This document shows positions 8,235 through 16,885 of a DNA stretch of 64,000 nucleotides, piece after piece (position 1 is the stretch's first letter; each line of letters starts with the position of its first letter). Position numbers and translations under genes: made by a program. This stretch comes from Pedobacter sp. ok626. Its GTDB lineage: Bacteria; Bacteroidota; Bacteroidia; Sphingobacteriales; Sphingobacteriaceae. The stretch is from NCBI RefSeq assembly GCF_900100435.1, contig NZ_FNEX01000015.1, positions 124,001 through 188,000 of the forward strand. The letters are read 5' to 3'. The notes below the pieces were generated by a model. It made no database searches, was not told the origin of the DNA, and saw only the letters and a program-made list of their open reading frames with translations.

Positions 8235-11200
8235 ATGAAATTTTCTGCAGAACCAGCAGAGGGTAGTCAAAGCTATTTGTACTTTTCTACCTCCAGTAAA
8301 TCACGATATATAATTCGTCAGATTATGCGTTTAAGCCTAATTACAGCTATTATAATTGCTACAACCTTTCAAATCCTGTTTGCTTCAAACATCAAGGCAC
8401 AGGGGGCGGCTCAGGTTGAAGTAACAATCGAGCTGAAAAATGAGTCAGTTTTATCGGCTATAAAAAAAATCGAAGGACAAACCGATTTCAGGTTTATCTA
8501 CAGAAACAGCGACATTAAGGATGTAAAGAATTTAAATATACCCTTGGGGACCCGATCGGTTAAAGAAACATTAAACCAGATATTGAGGGCAAATGGTTTA
8601 ACATTTAGCCAGGTAAACAATAAAATCCTGATTTCCAAAACAGAAACCTATGGTATCCCTACAGAGCAGGCCGATGTGAAAATTACAGGAATTGTACTGG
8701 ATGATGAGGGACTTCCACTTCCCGGCGTGACCATCATGATTAAAGGAGACCGAAATACGAGCACCGCTACCGATGTAAATGGACATTTTAATATTAACAT
8801 ACCATCAGACGGCAATCAGGTATTGGTATTTAGTTATATAGGATTTAAAACACAGGAAATTGCTGTTGGAACTTCGACCTCAGTCAGGGTGACCATGGTG
8901 GCTGCTCCAGGCAGTCTACAGGAAGTAGTGGTGCTGGGTTACTCTGAACAGAAGAAAGCTAACATTACAGGTTCGGTAGCAACAGTGAGCGGAGCGGAAT
9001 TGAGACAAAGTCCTGCGGCAAATATCAGTAACTCACTTGCTGGCCGTCTACCAGGACTAATTGCTTTCCAGGGATCAGGACAACCAGGAAGAGATGATTC
9101 CAGGCTATTAATCCGCGGATTAAGTACATCAGGGAACTCATCTCCACTTATTGTAATAGACGGTATTCCGCAAGAAGCCGTTGACGCCAATGGGAATGGC
9201 AAATCTGTTAATGCTAACTTACCGCATATGGATCCCTCAGATATTGAAAGCATTTCAATTTTGAAGGATGCAGGTACAGCTGCGGTATATGGTGCAAGGG
9301 CTGCAAATGGGGTCATTCTGATCACGACCAGACGAGGAGATAAAGGAAAACCAAGTCTGAACTATACATTTAACGGTAGCTGGCAGAAACCGACTCAGTT
9401 AGCGGATCTTGTGAACAGTTATGAATATGCAACGCTGTTGAATGAGATGTATAAAAATGAGAATAACTTTCTCCCCTCTGCAAACAGGGGCTATACAGAT
9501 GAGCAACTAGAAGTAATCAGGACAGGCTCCGATCCGGACAGATATGCAAACACCGATTGGTATAGCGCTTTAATGAAACCAAGCAGCTTCCAGCAAAGAC
9601 AAAATATTTCAGTAAATGGTGGTGGTGAAAAATCTAAATATTTTATTTCCACAGGTTATCTCGACCAAAAAGGACTTTTTGAGTCATCCGGCTACAAACA
9701 ATATTCTTTGCGTACAAACCTGGATGCTGAGATATCTAAAAACCTGAAGGTAAGCCTGAATTTAAATGGACGAATTGAAAAAACAAAGGATCCGGTTGCG
9801 GGTGGTGCGATTGTAAGCCAGTACCGCATGATCTCTCCTCTGATTCCGAGCAGGTTTAGCAATGGCACTTATAATTACGTTTCGATTGTAAGTGGCTTTT
9901 CTTCTTTGATTAATGGTAGTCCGTATTTAATCGGACGAGGTGATGCAGGTTATGTAAATACAGATTTAAATGTACTGGAAGGTGTGGGGTCATTAATTTA
10001 TAATGTTCCTTTTATCAGTGGCTTAACCGCTAAAGGCACGTTTTCTTATAACAAATACCAAACTTATATAAAGAACTTCGCTAAGCCTTATGTCACATCT
10101 GTAAGAAATGACAATGGGACGTATACAACCAGAGCTACAGGCAATACAAGGGCTTCATTAACCGAACAATTTATACAGCGGCAAACGGTGCTGGCAGAGG
10201 CTTCCCTGAACTATAAAAAAACCTTCGGTAATCATAATATCGATGTACTTGCCCTATACACGCAAACAGAAAACCAGGGAAACAGAATATCAGCATCAAG
10301 AGGGAATTTCGCCTCCCCACAGGTTGATCAGCTATTTGCCGGTGACGTCAACAATGATGACAACTACGGTGTTGCATTTAGAAATGCACGCCAGAGTGTA
10401 GTTGGTCGCGCAGCCTACAATTATAGTGGCAAGTATCTGTTTGAATTCAGCTTTCGCTACGACGGATCAGATGTATTTCCCAAAGACGACAGATTTGGTT
10501 TTTTCCCTGCAGTTTCTGCAGGCTGGGTGCTCTCTGAGGAAGCTTTCTTAAAAGATGTTCCAGTAATCAGTTTCTTAAAGCTAAGGGGCTCATATGGACA
10601 ACTGGGTAATGACAGGACTGGTCAATTTGATTATCTTAATACCTATACGCTGGGAAGTGGCTTAGATGGTAATTACATTTTTGGGAATGCAGATGTTCAG
10701 GCGCTCGTTCCTGGTGTGATTCCAAACGCCTCATTTACCTGGGAAAAAGCCAATATTTCAAATATCGGTTTAGAGGCCCGTTTATTTAAAAATAAATTAG
10801 GCATAGAAGCAGATTATTTTTACAAAAGGACAAAAAACATTTTAGGTACAAGATCATTTAGTATACCTGCTACCATCGGTGGAACTTTACCAAGCGAAAA
10901 CCTGAATATAATTGACAACAGTGGTTTTGAACTGGCAATGGACTACAAGAGTCGTCTTGGCGCAGTAGACTACTTTGTTAAACCAAATGTTACTTTCAAC
11001 AAGAATAAAGTAGTTTATATGCCTGAAGCTGCCGGGATTCTTCCTTATCAAAGCTTAATTGGCCATCCGTTCTATCTTCCGGCAGGTAATTTAGTTTCAC
11101 CCGCAGGTTACATCGCAGAAGGACTATATCAATCCAAGGCTGAAATTGCCGCAGGGCCAACACCTTTATACACTACTGTAGCCCCAGGAGATATTAGATA

Positions 11201-11741
11201 TAAAGACGTAAACGGCGACGGTAAAATCACCGCGGCAGATAAAACAATAATTGGTAAAGGAGACTATCCTCAAATCATCTATGGTTTATCTATGGGAGCT
11301 AACTATAAAGGATTTGACATCAGTGTGTTGTTCCAGGGTGCAGCCAAAGTAGAAAAATACATGACAGGCTTAGGAGAATGGGCATTTGCAGGAAATGCGG
11401 TACCTTCAAAAAAACACCTGGACAGATGGACGCCTGAAAACACAGACGCCTCTTATCCCCGTTTATTCTCAAGCTACAGCAATAATCAGGAAATCTCAAG
11501 TTACTGGCTGCGAAACGGGTCGTACCTAAGGTTGAAAAATCTAGAACTGGGCTACAGCATTCCTTCCGCAGCGCTTTCACGCTTAAATATCTCAAGCGCC
11601 CGTTTTTTTGTTAGTGGAACAAATCTCTTTACGATCACCAGTTTAAAAGATGTAGATCCTGAGGCATTTGCTTCTTCTTTTGGAGCAGAAAGCTACTTGA
11701 TCCAGAAAGTGTTCAATCTTGGTTTAACTGTTAAATTTTAA
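8235..11741 (+). CDS. SusC/RagA-type TonB-dependent outer-membrane transporter, locus 1
   Basis: 1168 residues. After a hydrophobic export signal (about residues 32-55) come a STN signalling domain (about 62-135), a carboxypeptidase-like regulatory domain (about 147-215, ITGIVLDDEGLPLPGVTI), the TonB box and plug (about 230-370, SLAGRLPGLIAFQG; IDGIPQE; VYGARAANGVILITT) and a 22-strand barrel ending in LGLTVKF. The STN domain marks a transducer that signals to FecR. It imports ligand captured by the SusD partner, whose gene follows after 10 bases. The substrate cannot be read from the sequence; the thioredoxin-like partner downstream instead of glycosidases argues against a classic polysaccharide locus. 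Confidence 0.95.
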   Translation: MKFSAEPAEGSQSYLYFSTSSKSRYIIRQIMRLSLITAIIIATTFQILFASNIKAQGAAQVEVTIELKNESVLSAIKKIEGQTDFRFIYRNSDIKDVKNLNIPLGTRSVKETLNQILRANGLTFSQVNNKILISKTETYGIPTEQADVKITGIVLDDEGLPLPGVTIMIKGDRNTSTATDVNGHFNINIPSDGNQVLVFSYIGFKTQEIAVGTSTSVRVTMVAAPGSLQEVVVLGYSEQKKANITGSVATVSGAELRQSPAANISNSLAGRLPGLIAFQGSGQPGRDDSRLLIRGLSTSGNSSPLIVIDGIPQEAVDANGNGKSVNANLPHMDPSDIESISILKDAGTAAVYGARAANGVILITTRRGDKGKPSLNYTFNGSWQKPTQLADLVNSYEYATLLNEMYKNENNFLPSANRGYTDEQLEVIRTGSDPDRYANTDWYSALMKPSSFQQRQNISVNGGGEKSKYFISTGYLDQKGLFESSGYKQYSLRTNLDAEISKNLKVSLNLNGRIEKTKDPVAGGAIVSQYRMISPLIPSRFSNGTYNYVSIVSGFSSLINGSPYLIGRGDAGYVNTDLNVLEGVGSLIYNVPFISGLTAKGTFSYNKYQTYIKNFAKPYVTSVRNDNGTYTTRATGNTRASLTEQFIQRQTVLAEASLNYKKTFGNHNIDVLALYTQTENQGNRISASRGNFASPQVDQLFAGDVNNDDNYGVAFRNARQSVVGRAAYNYSGKYLFEFSFRYDGSDVFPKDDRFGFFPAVSAGWVLSEEAFLKDVPVISFLKLRGSYGQLGNDRTGQFDYLNTYTLGSGLDGNYIFGNADVQALVPGVIPNASFTWEKANISNIGLEARLFKNKLGIEADYFYKRTKNILGTRSFSIPATIGGTLPSENLNIIDNSGFELAMDYKSRLGAVDYFVKPNVTFNKNKVVYMPEAAGILPYQSLIGHPFYLPAGNLVSPAGYIAEGLYQSKAEIAAGPTPLYTTVAPGDIRYKDVNGDGKITAADKTIIGKGDYPQIIYGLSMGANYKGFDISVLFQGAAKVEKYMTGLGEWAFAGNAVPSKKHLDRWTPENTDASYPRLFSSYSNNQEISSYWLRNGSYLRLKNLELGYSIPSAALSRLNISSARFFVSGTNLFTITSLKDVDPEAFASSFGAESYLIQKVFNLGLTVKF

Positions 11742-11751
11742 TCTATTTAAA

Positions 11752-13347
11752 ATGAAAAGATATTCATTAATCATATTCCTGTTCGCCATTATTTTCGCCT
11801 CAGGATGCAAAAAAGACTTTTTAAACAGTCAGCCTCTGGACAGATTCAGTGATGAAGATGTGTATAAAGATTCTACTTTAACCGGCTTATTCCTGAATAA
11901 CCTTTACACGGGTATTCCGACCGAATTTGCTGGAAGTATGCGAGATGCCTTTAGCGATCAGCTATATTCGAGCGGTAACGTAAGCATTTATCAGAATACT
12001 TTTGCTGCTTCAACCGCTCCTTTTGGTATTACAGGAGCCTACAACACGGCGTATATCAACATCAGACGCTGCAATATTCTGATTGCGAATATAGACCGTG
12101 TACCAGCAAGTGCAAAATTCAAAAACCGGACAAGAGATGAAGCGAGGTTTTTACGCGCTTTAAACTACTCCTACCTGATCAACTATTTTGGAGCCGTACC
12201 TTTGATTACCAAAGCACAGGATCTTGATGAAAATTTAAACGTTCCCCGTAATTCGTATCAAGAAGTCGTAAACTTTATTGTTGCAGAGATGGACGATATC
12301 AACAAGGGGCAGTTTCTGGCTTATAAATACACAGGAGCCGACGTCGGCAGAATTACTATTGGTGCCGCTCTTGCGCTAAAGAGCCGCGTATTACTATATG
12401 CCGCAGGTTATAACAACAACTGGCAGGCAGCTTACAATGCGGCGAAAGATGTTATTGATATCAGTGCAAAAACCGGTTATGGTTTATATCCAAACTACGA
12501 AGCCATGTTTTATGAGGCCAACGATAATAATATGGAAGTGATTTTGGATCACCAGTACAAATCAAATTTCCAGGCTTATCATGTACATCATTATAATTTG
12601 CCATGGGGAATTGTTCCTCCAGGGCCAAGTGCATTGAACCAGCCAACTCAAAACATCGTAAATGAGTATGAAATGAATAATGGTAAGATGATTAATGAGT
12701 CGGGATCAGGTTATAATCTGAACAAACCTTACGAGAACAGAGATCCAAGATTCTATGCCAGTATACTTTACGACGGATCTACCTGGCTTGGTAAAACGCT
12801 GGATTTCATACCAGGATCCAACTATAATCCTTCTTTTGCTCCACTTGCTACTGGTTATGCATTAAAAAAAATGCAGGATCCGACATTCGACCCAATGGTG
12901 ACTACAAAAAGTTATGGGGGCGGTCAGAATTACATCTTAATCCGCTATGCTGAAATTTTGTTAAATTTCGCTGAAGCAGCTTATAAAATCGGGCTGACTG
13001 AGGATGCCAGAATCTACGTTAATAAAGTTCGTAAAAGGCCTAGTGTAAATATGCCTGATATCCTTCCCGGAGAAATTACATTGGAAAAAATCATGCATGA
13101 GCGCAACATTGAACTGGCATTTGAAGGGACCCGCTTATGGGACATTCGTCGCTGGAAAATGGGGCCTCAATTACTGGGAACGCCTATTAAAGGGATAACA
13201 ATTACGCAAAGTGGTACCAATCCGCGCCAGTATACAGAGTCAACAGTACTTCAAAGAACCTTTACTGACAGGCTATACCTTTTCCCTATTTATCAGGCCG
13301 AGGTGGAAAAAAACCCTGCATTGCTACCTAATAATCCAGGTTGGTAA
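11752..13347 (+). CDS. SusD/RagB-type surface lipoprotein, locus 1
   Basis: 531 residues with a lipoprotein signal peptide whose lipobox ends at Cys19 (FASGCKKDF). Typical SusD features follow: an N-terminal SusD-like part, TPR-type helices (RDEARFLRALNYSYLINYFG), and the C-terminal RagB block with IRYAEILLNFAEAAYKIG and the ELAFEGTRLWDIRRWKMG motif. It caps the SusC barrel from outside and binds the ligand. It is 10 bases downstream of susC, so the two are translated from one message. Confidence 0.94.
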   Translation: MKRYSLIIFLFAIIFASGCKKDFLNSQPLDRFSDEDVYKDSTLTGLFLNNLYTGIPTEFAGSMRDAFSDQLYSSGNVSIYQNTFAASTAPFGITGAYNTAYINIRRCNILIANIDRVPASAKFKNRTRDEARFLRALNYSYLINYFGAVPLITKAQDLDENLNVPRNSYQEVVNFIVAEMDDINKGQFLAYKYTGADVGRITIGAALALKSRVLLYAAGYNNNWQAAYNAAKDVIDISAKTGYGLYPNYEAMFYEANDNNMEVILDHQYKSNFQAYHVHHYNLPWGIVPPGPSALNQPTQNIVNEYEMNNGKMINESGSGYNLNKPYENRDPRFYASILYDGSTWLGKTLDFIPGSNYNPSFAPLATGYALKKMQDPTFDPMVTTKSYGGGQNYILIRYAEILLNFAEAAYKIGLTEDARIYVNKVRKRPSVNMPDILPGEITLEKIMHERNIELAFEGTRLWDIRRWKMGPQLLGTPIKGITITQSGTNPRQYTESTVLQRTFTDRLYLFPIYQAEVEKNPALLPNNPGW

Positions 13348-13430
13348 TATCCCCCAACCTATTGTCTTAAAATCAGAAAACAATATGCAGCATTATCCCT
13401 GCATGTTGTTTTCATTTATCATCACACAAC

Positions 13431-14564
13431 ATGAAAAACAAAACAGCAATCATCATCCTGGCTGCGGGCCTGGTGCTTAGCCTAGCCCATTCTGTTCAGG
13501 CACAAAAAAAGGGATTTACCATCAACGGAACCATTACCGACCTCCCTTCGGGAAAAGTGTATCTGGCCCACGAAAATGAAAAGAAAGAAATCATTACGGA
13601 TTCGGCTAAAATTGTAAACAATCGCTTTGTATTTAAAGGCGCTACTACATCCCCCGCGTTTTACAGCATTTATATTACGGATAAACAAAGGGGATCAAAC
13701 TTTGTGGTGGAAAACAAAAACCTGACCTTTACCGCAACTAAGGATTCATTATATAAAGCAAAAGTAACTGGCTCTGAACTTTATGATACTTACATGAGTT
13801 TTTACAATGTCGACTGGAAACCAATTACAGCAAAAGCCGGCGACATATACCAACGTTTGAACAAAGCTGAAAAGGAAGGAAAAATGAAAACAGATTCCTC
13901 CATAAGGAAAGGTTTCGACGAAGAATTTAAGGCGTTGGGCGTCTTAAATGACACCGTTGTAAATGCCTATGTAAGGAAAAATAGAAACTCTATTGCCTCG
14001 GCAATGATAATCCTGGATAGGTATATCAATTATCCTTACTTTGATAACGCAAGAGCATTGATGCCCTTATTGAGTAAAGAGGTACAACAGTCGTCTTTCG
14101 GAAAACAGATTTACGCAGCATTGGCGCTTGATGAAAAAACAGCGATAGGTAAAGTTGCACCAGTATTTTCAATGGCAGATACAGCTGGTAAAATGATAAG
14201 TCTTGCTGACTTTAAAGGGAAATATGTGCTGATTGATTTCTGGGCAAGCTGGTGTGGTCCATGCCGTAAAGAGAATCCAAATGTGGTAGCCGCTTATAAA
14301 AAATATCACGATAAAGGTTTCGAAATACTAGGAGTTTCTCTTGACGGCTCTAAAGCACCATGGTTAAAAGCTATCGCAGCAGATGGGTTAATATGGAACC
14401 ATGTTTCAGATTTAAAAGGATGGAAAAATAGTGCTGCCGCTATATATGGTGTAAAATCAGTACCTGCAAGTTTTTTAATCGGTCCTGACGGAAAAGTTAT
14501 TGGTAAGGATTTGAGGGGCGAAGCCCTACAAGCTAAATTAGCAAGCCTATTTGTTGAGAAATAA
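13431..14564 (+). CDS. TlpA-like thiol-disulfide oxidoreductase with DUF4369 domain, locus 1
   Basis: 377 residues: signal peptide (about 1-24, ending SVQAQ), a DUF4369-like beta domain (about 28-110), a helical linker, then a thioredoxin fold (about 240-375) with active site WASWCGPC, cysteines 275 and 278, and the cis-proline region KSVPASFLI. Members reduce or isomerise disulfides in the periplasm. It ends the first uptake locus 83 bases after susD and is followed by a strong terminator. This combination is frequent beside SusC/D pairs in Sphingobacteriaceae; the target protein is unknown. A similar gene closes locus 2. Confidence 0.88.
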   Translation: MKNKTAIIILAAGLVLSLAHSVQAQKKGFTINGTITDLPSGKVYLAHENEKKEIITDSAKIVNNRFVFKGATTSPAFYSIYITDKQRGSNFVVENKNLTFTATKDSLYKAKVTGSELYDTYMSFYNVDWKPITAKAGDIYQRLNKAEKEGKMKTDSSIRKGFDEEFKALGVLNDTVVNAYVRKNRNSIASAMIILDRYINYPYFDNARALMPLLSKEVQQSSFGKQIYAALALDEKTAIGKVAPVFSMADTAGKMISLADFKGKYVLIDFWASWCGPCRKENPNVVAAYKKYHDKGFEILGVSLDGSKAPWLKAIAADGLIWNHVSDLKGWKNSAAAIYGVKSVPASFLIGPDGKVIGKDLRGEALQAKLASLFVEK

Positions 14565-14592
14565 GCGAGCATTTTTTAAAAAAAATTAGATA

Positions 14593-14626
14593 AACGGCCC
14601 TGCAATACATAATTGCAGGGCCGTTT
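14593..14626 (+). terminator. strong intrinsic terminator after locus 1
   Basis: AACGGCCCTGCAAT (14593-14606) is complementary to ATTGCAGGGCCGTT (14612-14625) with a 5-base loop, followed by TT. Its right arm is the start of the 182-bp repeat that recurs at 23016. Confidence 0.85.
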
Positions 14627-14793
14627 TGTATGCTCCGCATCAGCGAGAGCATCTATTTCGGTCTTTCTAAGTCATTATTAACGAGACTAATTGCCAAAAT
14701 CAAGCTATGAAGGTGTTCGTAATAAGCAATTAGATTAGCACGTTCTGCATTCGGTAATACACAGCTTTTGGTATTGAAACTTTGTTGGATCAT
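14612..14793. repeat. 182-bp direct repeat, left copy
   Basis: About 95 percent identical (roughly 9 mismatches, no gaps, constant offset 8404) to 23016-23197. The two copies bracket the whole second SusC/D locus. The similarity stops sharply at 14794 inside a reverse-strand reading frame. Confidence 0.9.
14653..14793 (-). pseudogene. truncated 3' copy of the 91-residue gene at 23057-23332
   Basis: The reverse strand encodes the last 46 residues of the downstream 91-residue protein, including NAERANLIAYYEHLHS and the same ending NDLERPK. The first half is missing: sequence unrelated to the intact copy begins at 14794. It is a relic made by the duplication that flanks locus 2. Confidence 0.8.
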
Positions 14794-14852
14794 TATATGA
14801 AAACTAATTTCAAAATCAATTTTTTAATTCCAAAATGGCTCTCATATCTTGT

Positions 14853-14860
14853 TAAGTTTG
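14853..14860 (+). promoter_or_regulatory. -7 promoter box for ECF sigma gene 2
   Basis: TAAGTTTG fits TAnnTTTG, giving a start near 14867 and a 21-base leader before ATG 14888. A second match, TATCTTTG at 14878, lies too close to the start codon. Confidence 0.4.
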
Positions 14861-14887
14861 TATAAATTCGTGTATTATATCTTTGAG

Positions 14888-15472
14888 ATGTTAATCTATA
14901 CTAAGCGAAGTGATGAAGAATTGATTGTGCTTCTTAGAGAGGGGGATAAAATTGCGTTCAGTACACTTTATAGTCGTTATAAGGGATTGTTATACGTTTA
15001 TGCTTGTAAAATCATCAAGGATTTTGACCTCGCCGAGGATTTGGTGCAGGAGGTTTTTATTTCCGTTTGGGATAAGCGAGATGCTATTAATTTCAAAACA
15101 TCGATTTCTTCTTACCTATATGCAGCCGTTCGTTACAGGTTTTTTGATTTGATAGATAAGCAGAAAGTCAAGTCCGACTATGTGCAGTCATTCCAGTTGT
15201 TTCTGGATCAGGGAGAGTTTTTAACAGACAACTATATCGCTGAAAAGGAGTTGGCAAAAATCATCGAAAATGAAATTGCCAGACTTCCGATTAAGATGCG
15301 TGAAATATTTGAACTCAGCCGGAAATTAAACCTGAAAAACAAGCAAATTGCCGAACATCTTGGAATTTCAGAGAAAACAGTCAAAAATCAGATTAGTCTG
15401 GCAATGAAAGTTTTACGCGATAAATTAGGGGTGCTTGGTTTTTTATATTTCTATTATTTCTTCAAATACTAA
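14888..15472 (+). CDS. ECF sigma factor (FecI type), locus 2
   Basis: 194 residues from ATG 14888; an in-frame TTG at 14849 would overlap the promoter box. Region 2 is seen at FSTLYSRYKGLLYVYACKI and EDLVQEVFISVWDKR, region 4 at LPIKMREIFELSRKLNLKNK with HTH ISEKTVKNQISLAMKVL. Like the locus 1 sigma it ends in a hydrophobic tail (LGFLYFYYFFKY). It heads a five-gene uptake locus and is followed by its FecR partner after 57 bases. Its sequence is closer to the cluster at 50-54 kb than to the locus 1 sigma. Confidence 0.9.
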   Translation: MLIYTKRSDEELIVLLREGDKIAFSTLYSRYKGLLYVYACKIIKDFDLAEDLVQEVFISVWDKRDAINFKTSISSYLYAAVRYRFFDLIDKQKVKSDYVQSFQLFLDQGEFLTDNYIAEKELAKIIENEIARLPIKMREIFELSRKLNLKNKQIAEHLGISEKTVKNQISLAMKVLRDKLGVLGFLYFYYFFKY

Positions 15473-15529
15473 AATTTATCCGGGACTTTTGTGTCCGTTA
15501 ACCTACATATAGTTGAATATACCAGCTAA

Positions 15530-16675
15530 ATGCAGCAACTAATGGAACAACTTGACGCTAGAAAACTAATTCAACGATACCTAAACGATGATTTAAGCCA
15601 TGAGGAGCAGCTTATTGTCGAACAATGGTTTGCTAAAAACTTGGAGGATAGTGGTTATATTCCGGATTATTCACGCATTATTGAGGCTGACAACAGAATT
15701 TGGTCAAATCTGAATACGCATATAGAAGATGAAAAAAATAAAAACAAACCTATCAGATTATGGCCTCGAATTATTTCCGCCGCAGTAGTTTTGTTTATAC
15801 TCTCCTTCATTACATATTTTTTCCTCTACAAGCCAGATCGGACACAGCAGCTGGTAGAGATTAAATCCAATGACATTTTACCAGGAAAAAATAAAGCGAT
15901 ACTTACATTGGCTGACGGTAAGAAGATTTTCTTATCTGATGCAGAGAAAGGTATAGTTGCGCAGCAAGGAGGGGCCGAAATTACCAAGCGTGGACAAGGC
16001 GGGCTCTCCTACCATGTTGCAGATAAAAAATCCATTAACCCTTCACTGTATAATACCATGAGTACGCCCCGGGGTGGTACGTATAAGCTGATACTAGAGG
16101 ATGGAACTCAGGTGGTTTTAAATGCAATGTCTTCTATTACTTACCCAACTAGCTTTGCAGGTACAGAACGTAGAGTCGTCCTACATGGAGAGGCCTACTT
16201 CAACGTTACGCACAACACTAAAAAACCATTTAAGGTCGTTTCTAACGGACAAACGGTACAAGTACTGGGTACCCAGTTTAATGTCAGTGCTTATAAGGAC
16301 GAACCAACAACCGAAACTACCTTGCTAGTCGGAAGTGTAAAGGTTACAAATGATCAGCTGGAGACAGTTTATTTAAAGCCTGGACAACAATCCAGAGGAG
16401 CGGAACATTTAACGCTCGCTACAGATGTAGACGTAAATGAGGCCATTGCCTGGAAAGATGGATTTTTCCATTTTAACGATGCTGATGTACCAACTGTAAT
16501 GCGAGCTTTATCCAGATGGTATGATGTAGATATTGAGTATCAGGGAAATCCGACCAAAAGGCGGTTTACAGGTGATATTCATAGAGATATGACAGTCTCT
16601 AAAGCTTTAGAGGTGATTTCCTTATTGAAAATAAGATTTAGAGTGGAAAAGAAGAAAATTATTGTCATCCAATAG
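15530..16675 (+). CDS. FecR-type anti-sigma factor, locus 2
   Basis: 381 residues: cytoplasmic N-terminus (ARKLIQRYLNDDLSHEEQ), one membrane segment (about 84-102, IISAAVVLFILSFITYFF), then the FecR domain (about 178-280, TPRGGTYKLILEDGTQVVL; GEAYFNVTHNTKKPFKV; VLGTQFNVSAY) and a DUF4974 C-terminus (about 305-381). It passes a receptor signal to the preceding sigma factor. A second ATG at 15542 is possible. The SusC gene follows after 210 bases. Confidence 0.93.
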   Translation: MQQLMEQLDARKLIQRYLNDDLSHEEQLIVEQWFAKNLEDSGYIPDYSRIIEADNRIWSNLNTHIEDEKNKNKPIRLWPRIISAAVVLFILSFITYFFLYKPDRTQQLVEIKSNDILPGKNKAILTLADGKKIFLSDAEKGIVAQQGGAEITKRGQGGLSYHVADKKSINPSLYNTMSTPRGGTYKLILEDGTQVVLNAMSSITYPTSFAGTERRVVLHGEAYFNVTHNTKKPFKVVSNGQTVQVLGTQFNVSAYKDEPTTETTLLVGSVKVTNDQLETVYLKPGQQSRGAEHLTLATDVDVNEAIAWKDGFFHFNDADVPTVMRALSRWYDVDIEYQGNPTKRRFTGDIHRDMTVSKALEVISLLKIRFRVEKKKIIVIQ

Positions 16676-16770
16676 CCTATTACAAATCAACTAATTATAA
16701 CCTAAACCAAAACAATTATGACCAGATTTTTACGACGACAGTGAGCCCAAGGCTAGGGTAACCGTAAAAG

Positions 16771-16798
16771 CCGCGGAAGTGTTGACGCACCTCCGCGG
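16771..16798 (+). terminator. GC-rich hairpin in the leader of SusC gene 2
   Basis: CCGCGGA (16771-16777) pairs with TCCGCGG (16792-16798), and GTG with CAC inside it. It occupies the same position as the hairpin before SusC 1, between fecR and susC, suggesting a shared attenuation or processing site. Confidence 0.5.
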
Positions 16799-16885
16799 AT
16801 AGAATTCGGGCCAACCCATTTTCCTACCAGTGGAAAAGATGATTTGAAGATCAAACTTAGTATTAACCCAAACAATGCAAATGTA

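Noticed and set aside
8939..9325. 128-residue frame antisense to the SusC gene
   Set aside because: It lies fully inside a well-supported SusC plug region; its amino-acid pattern is a shadow of the sense codons. The same applies to the other long antisense frames in SusC, SusD, FecR and TlpA genes.
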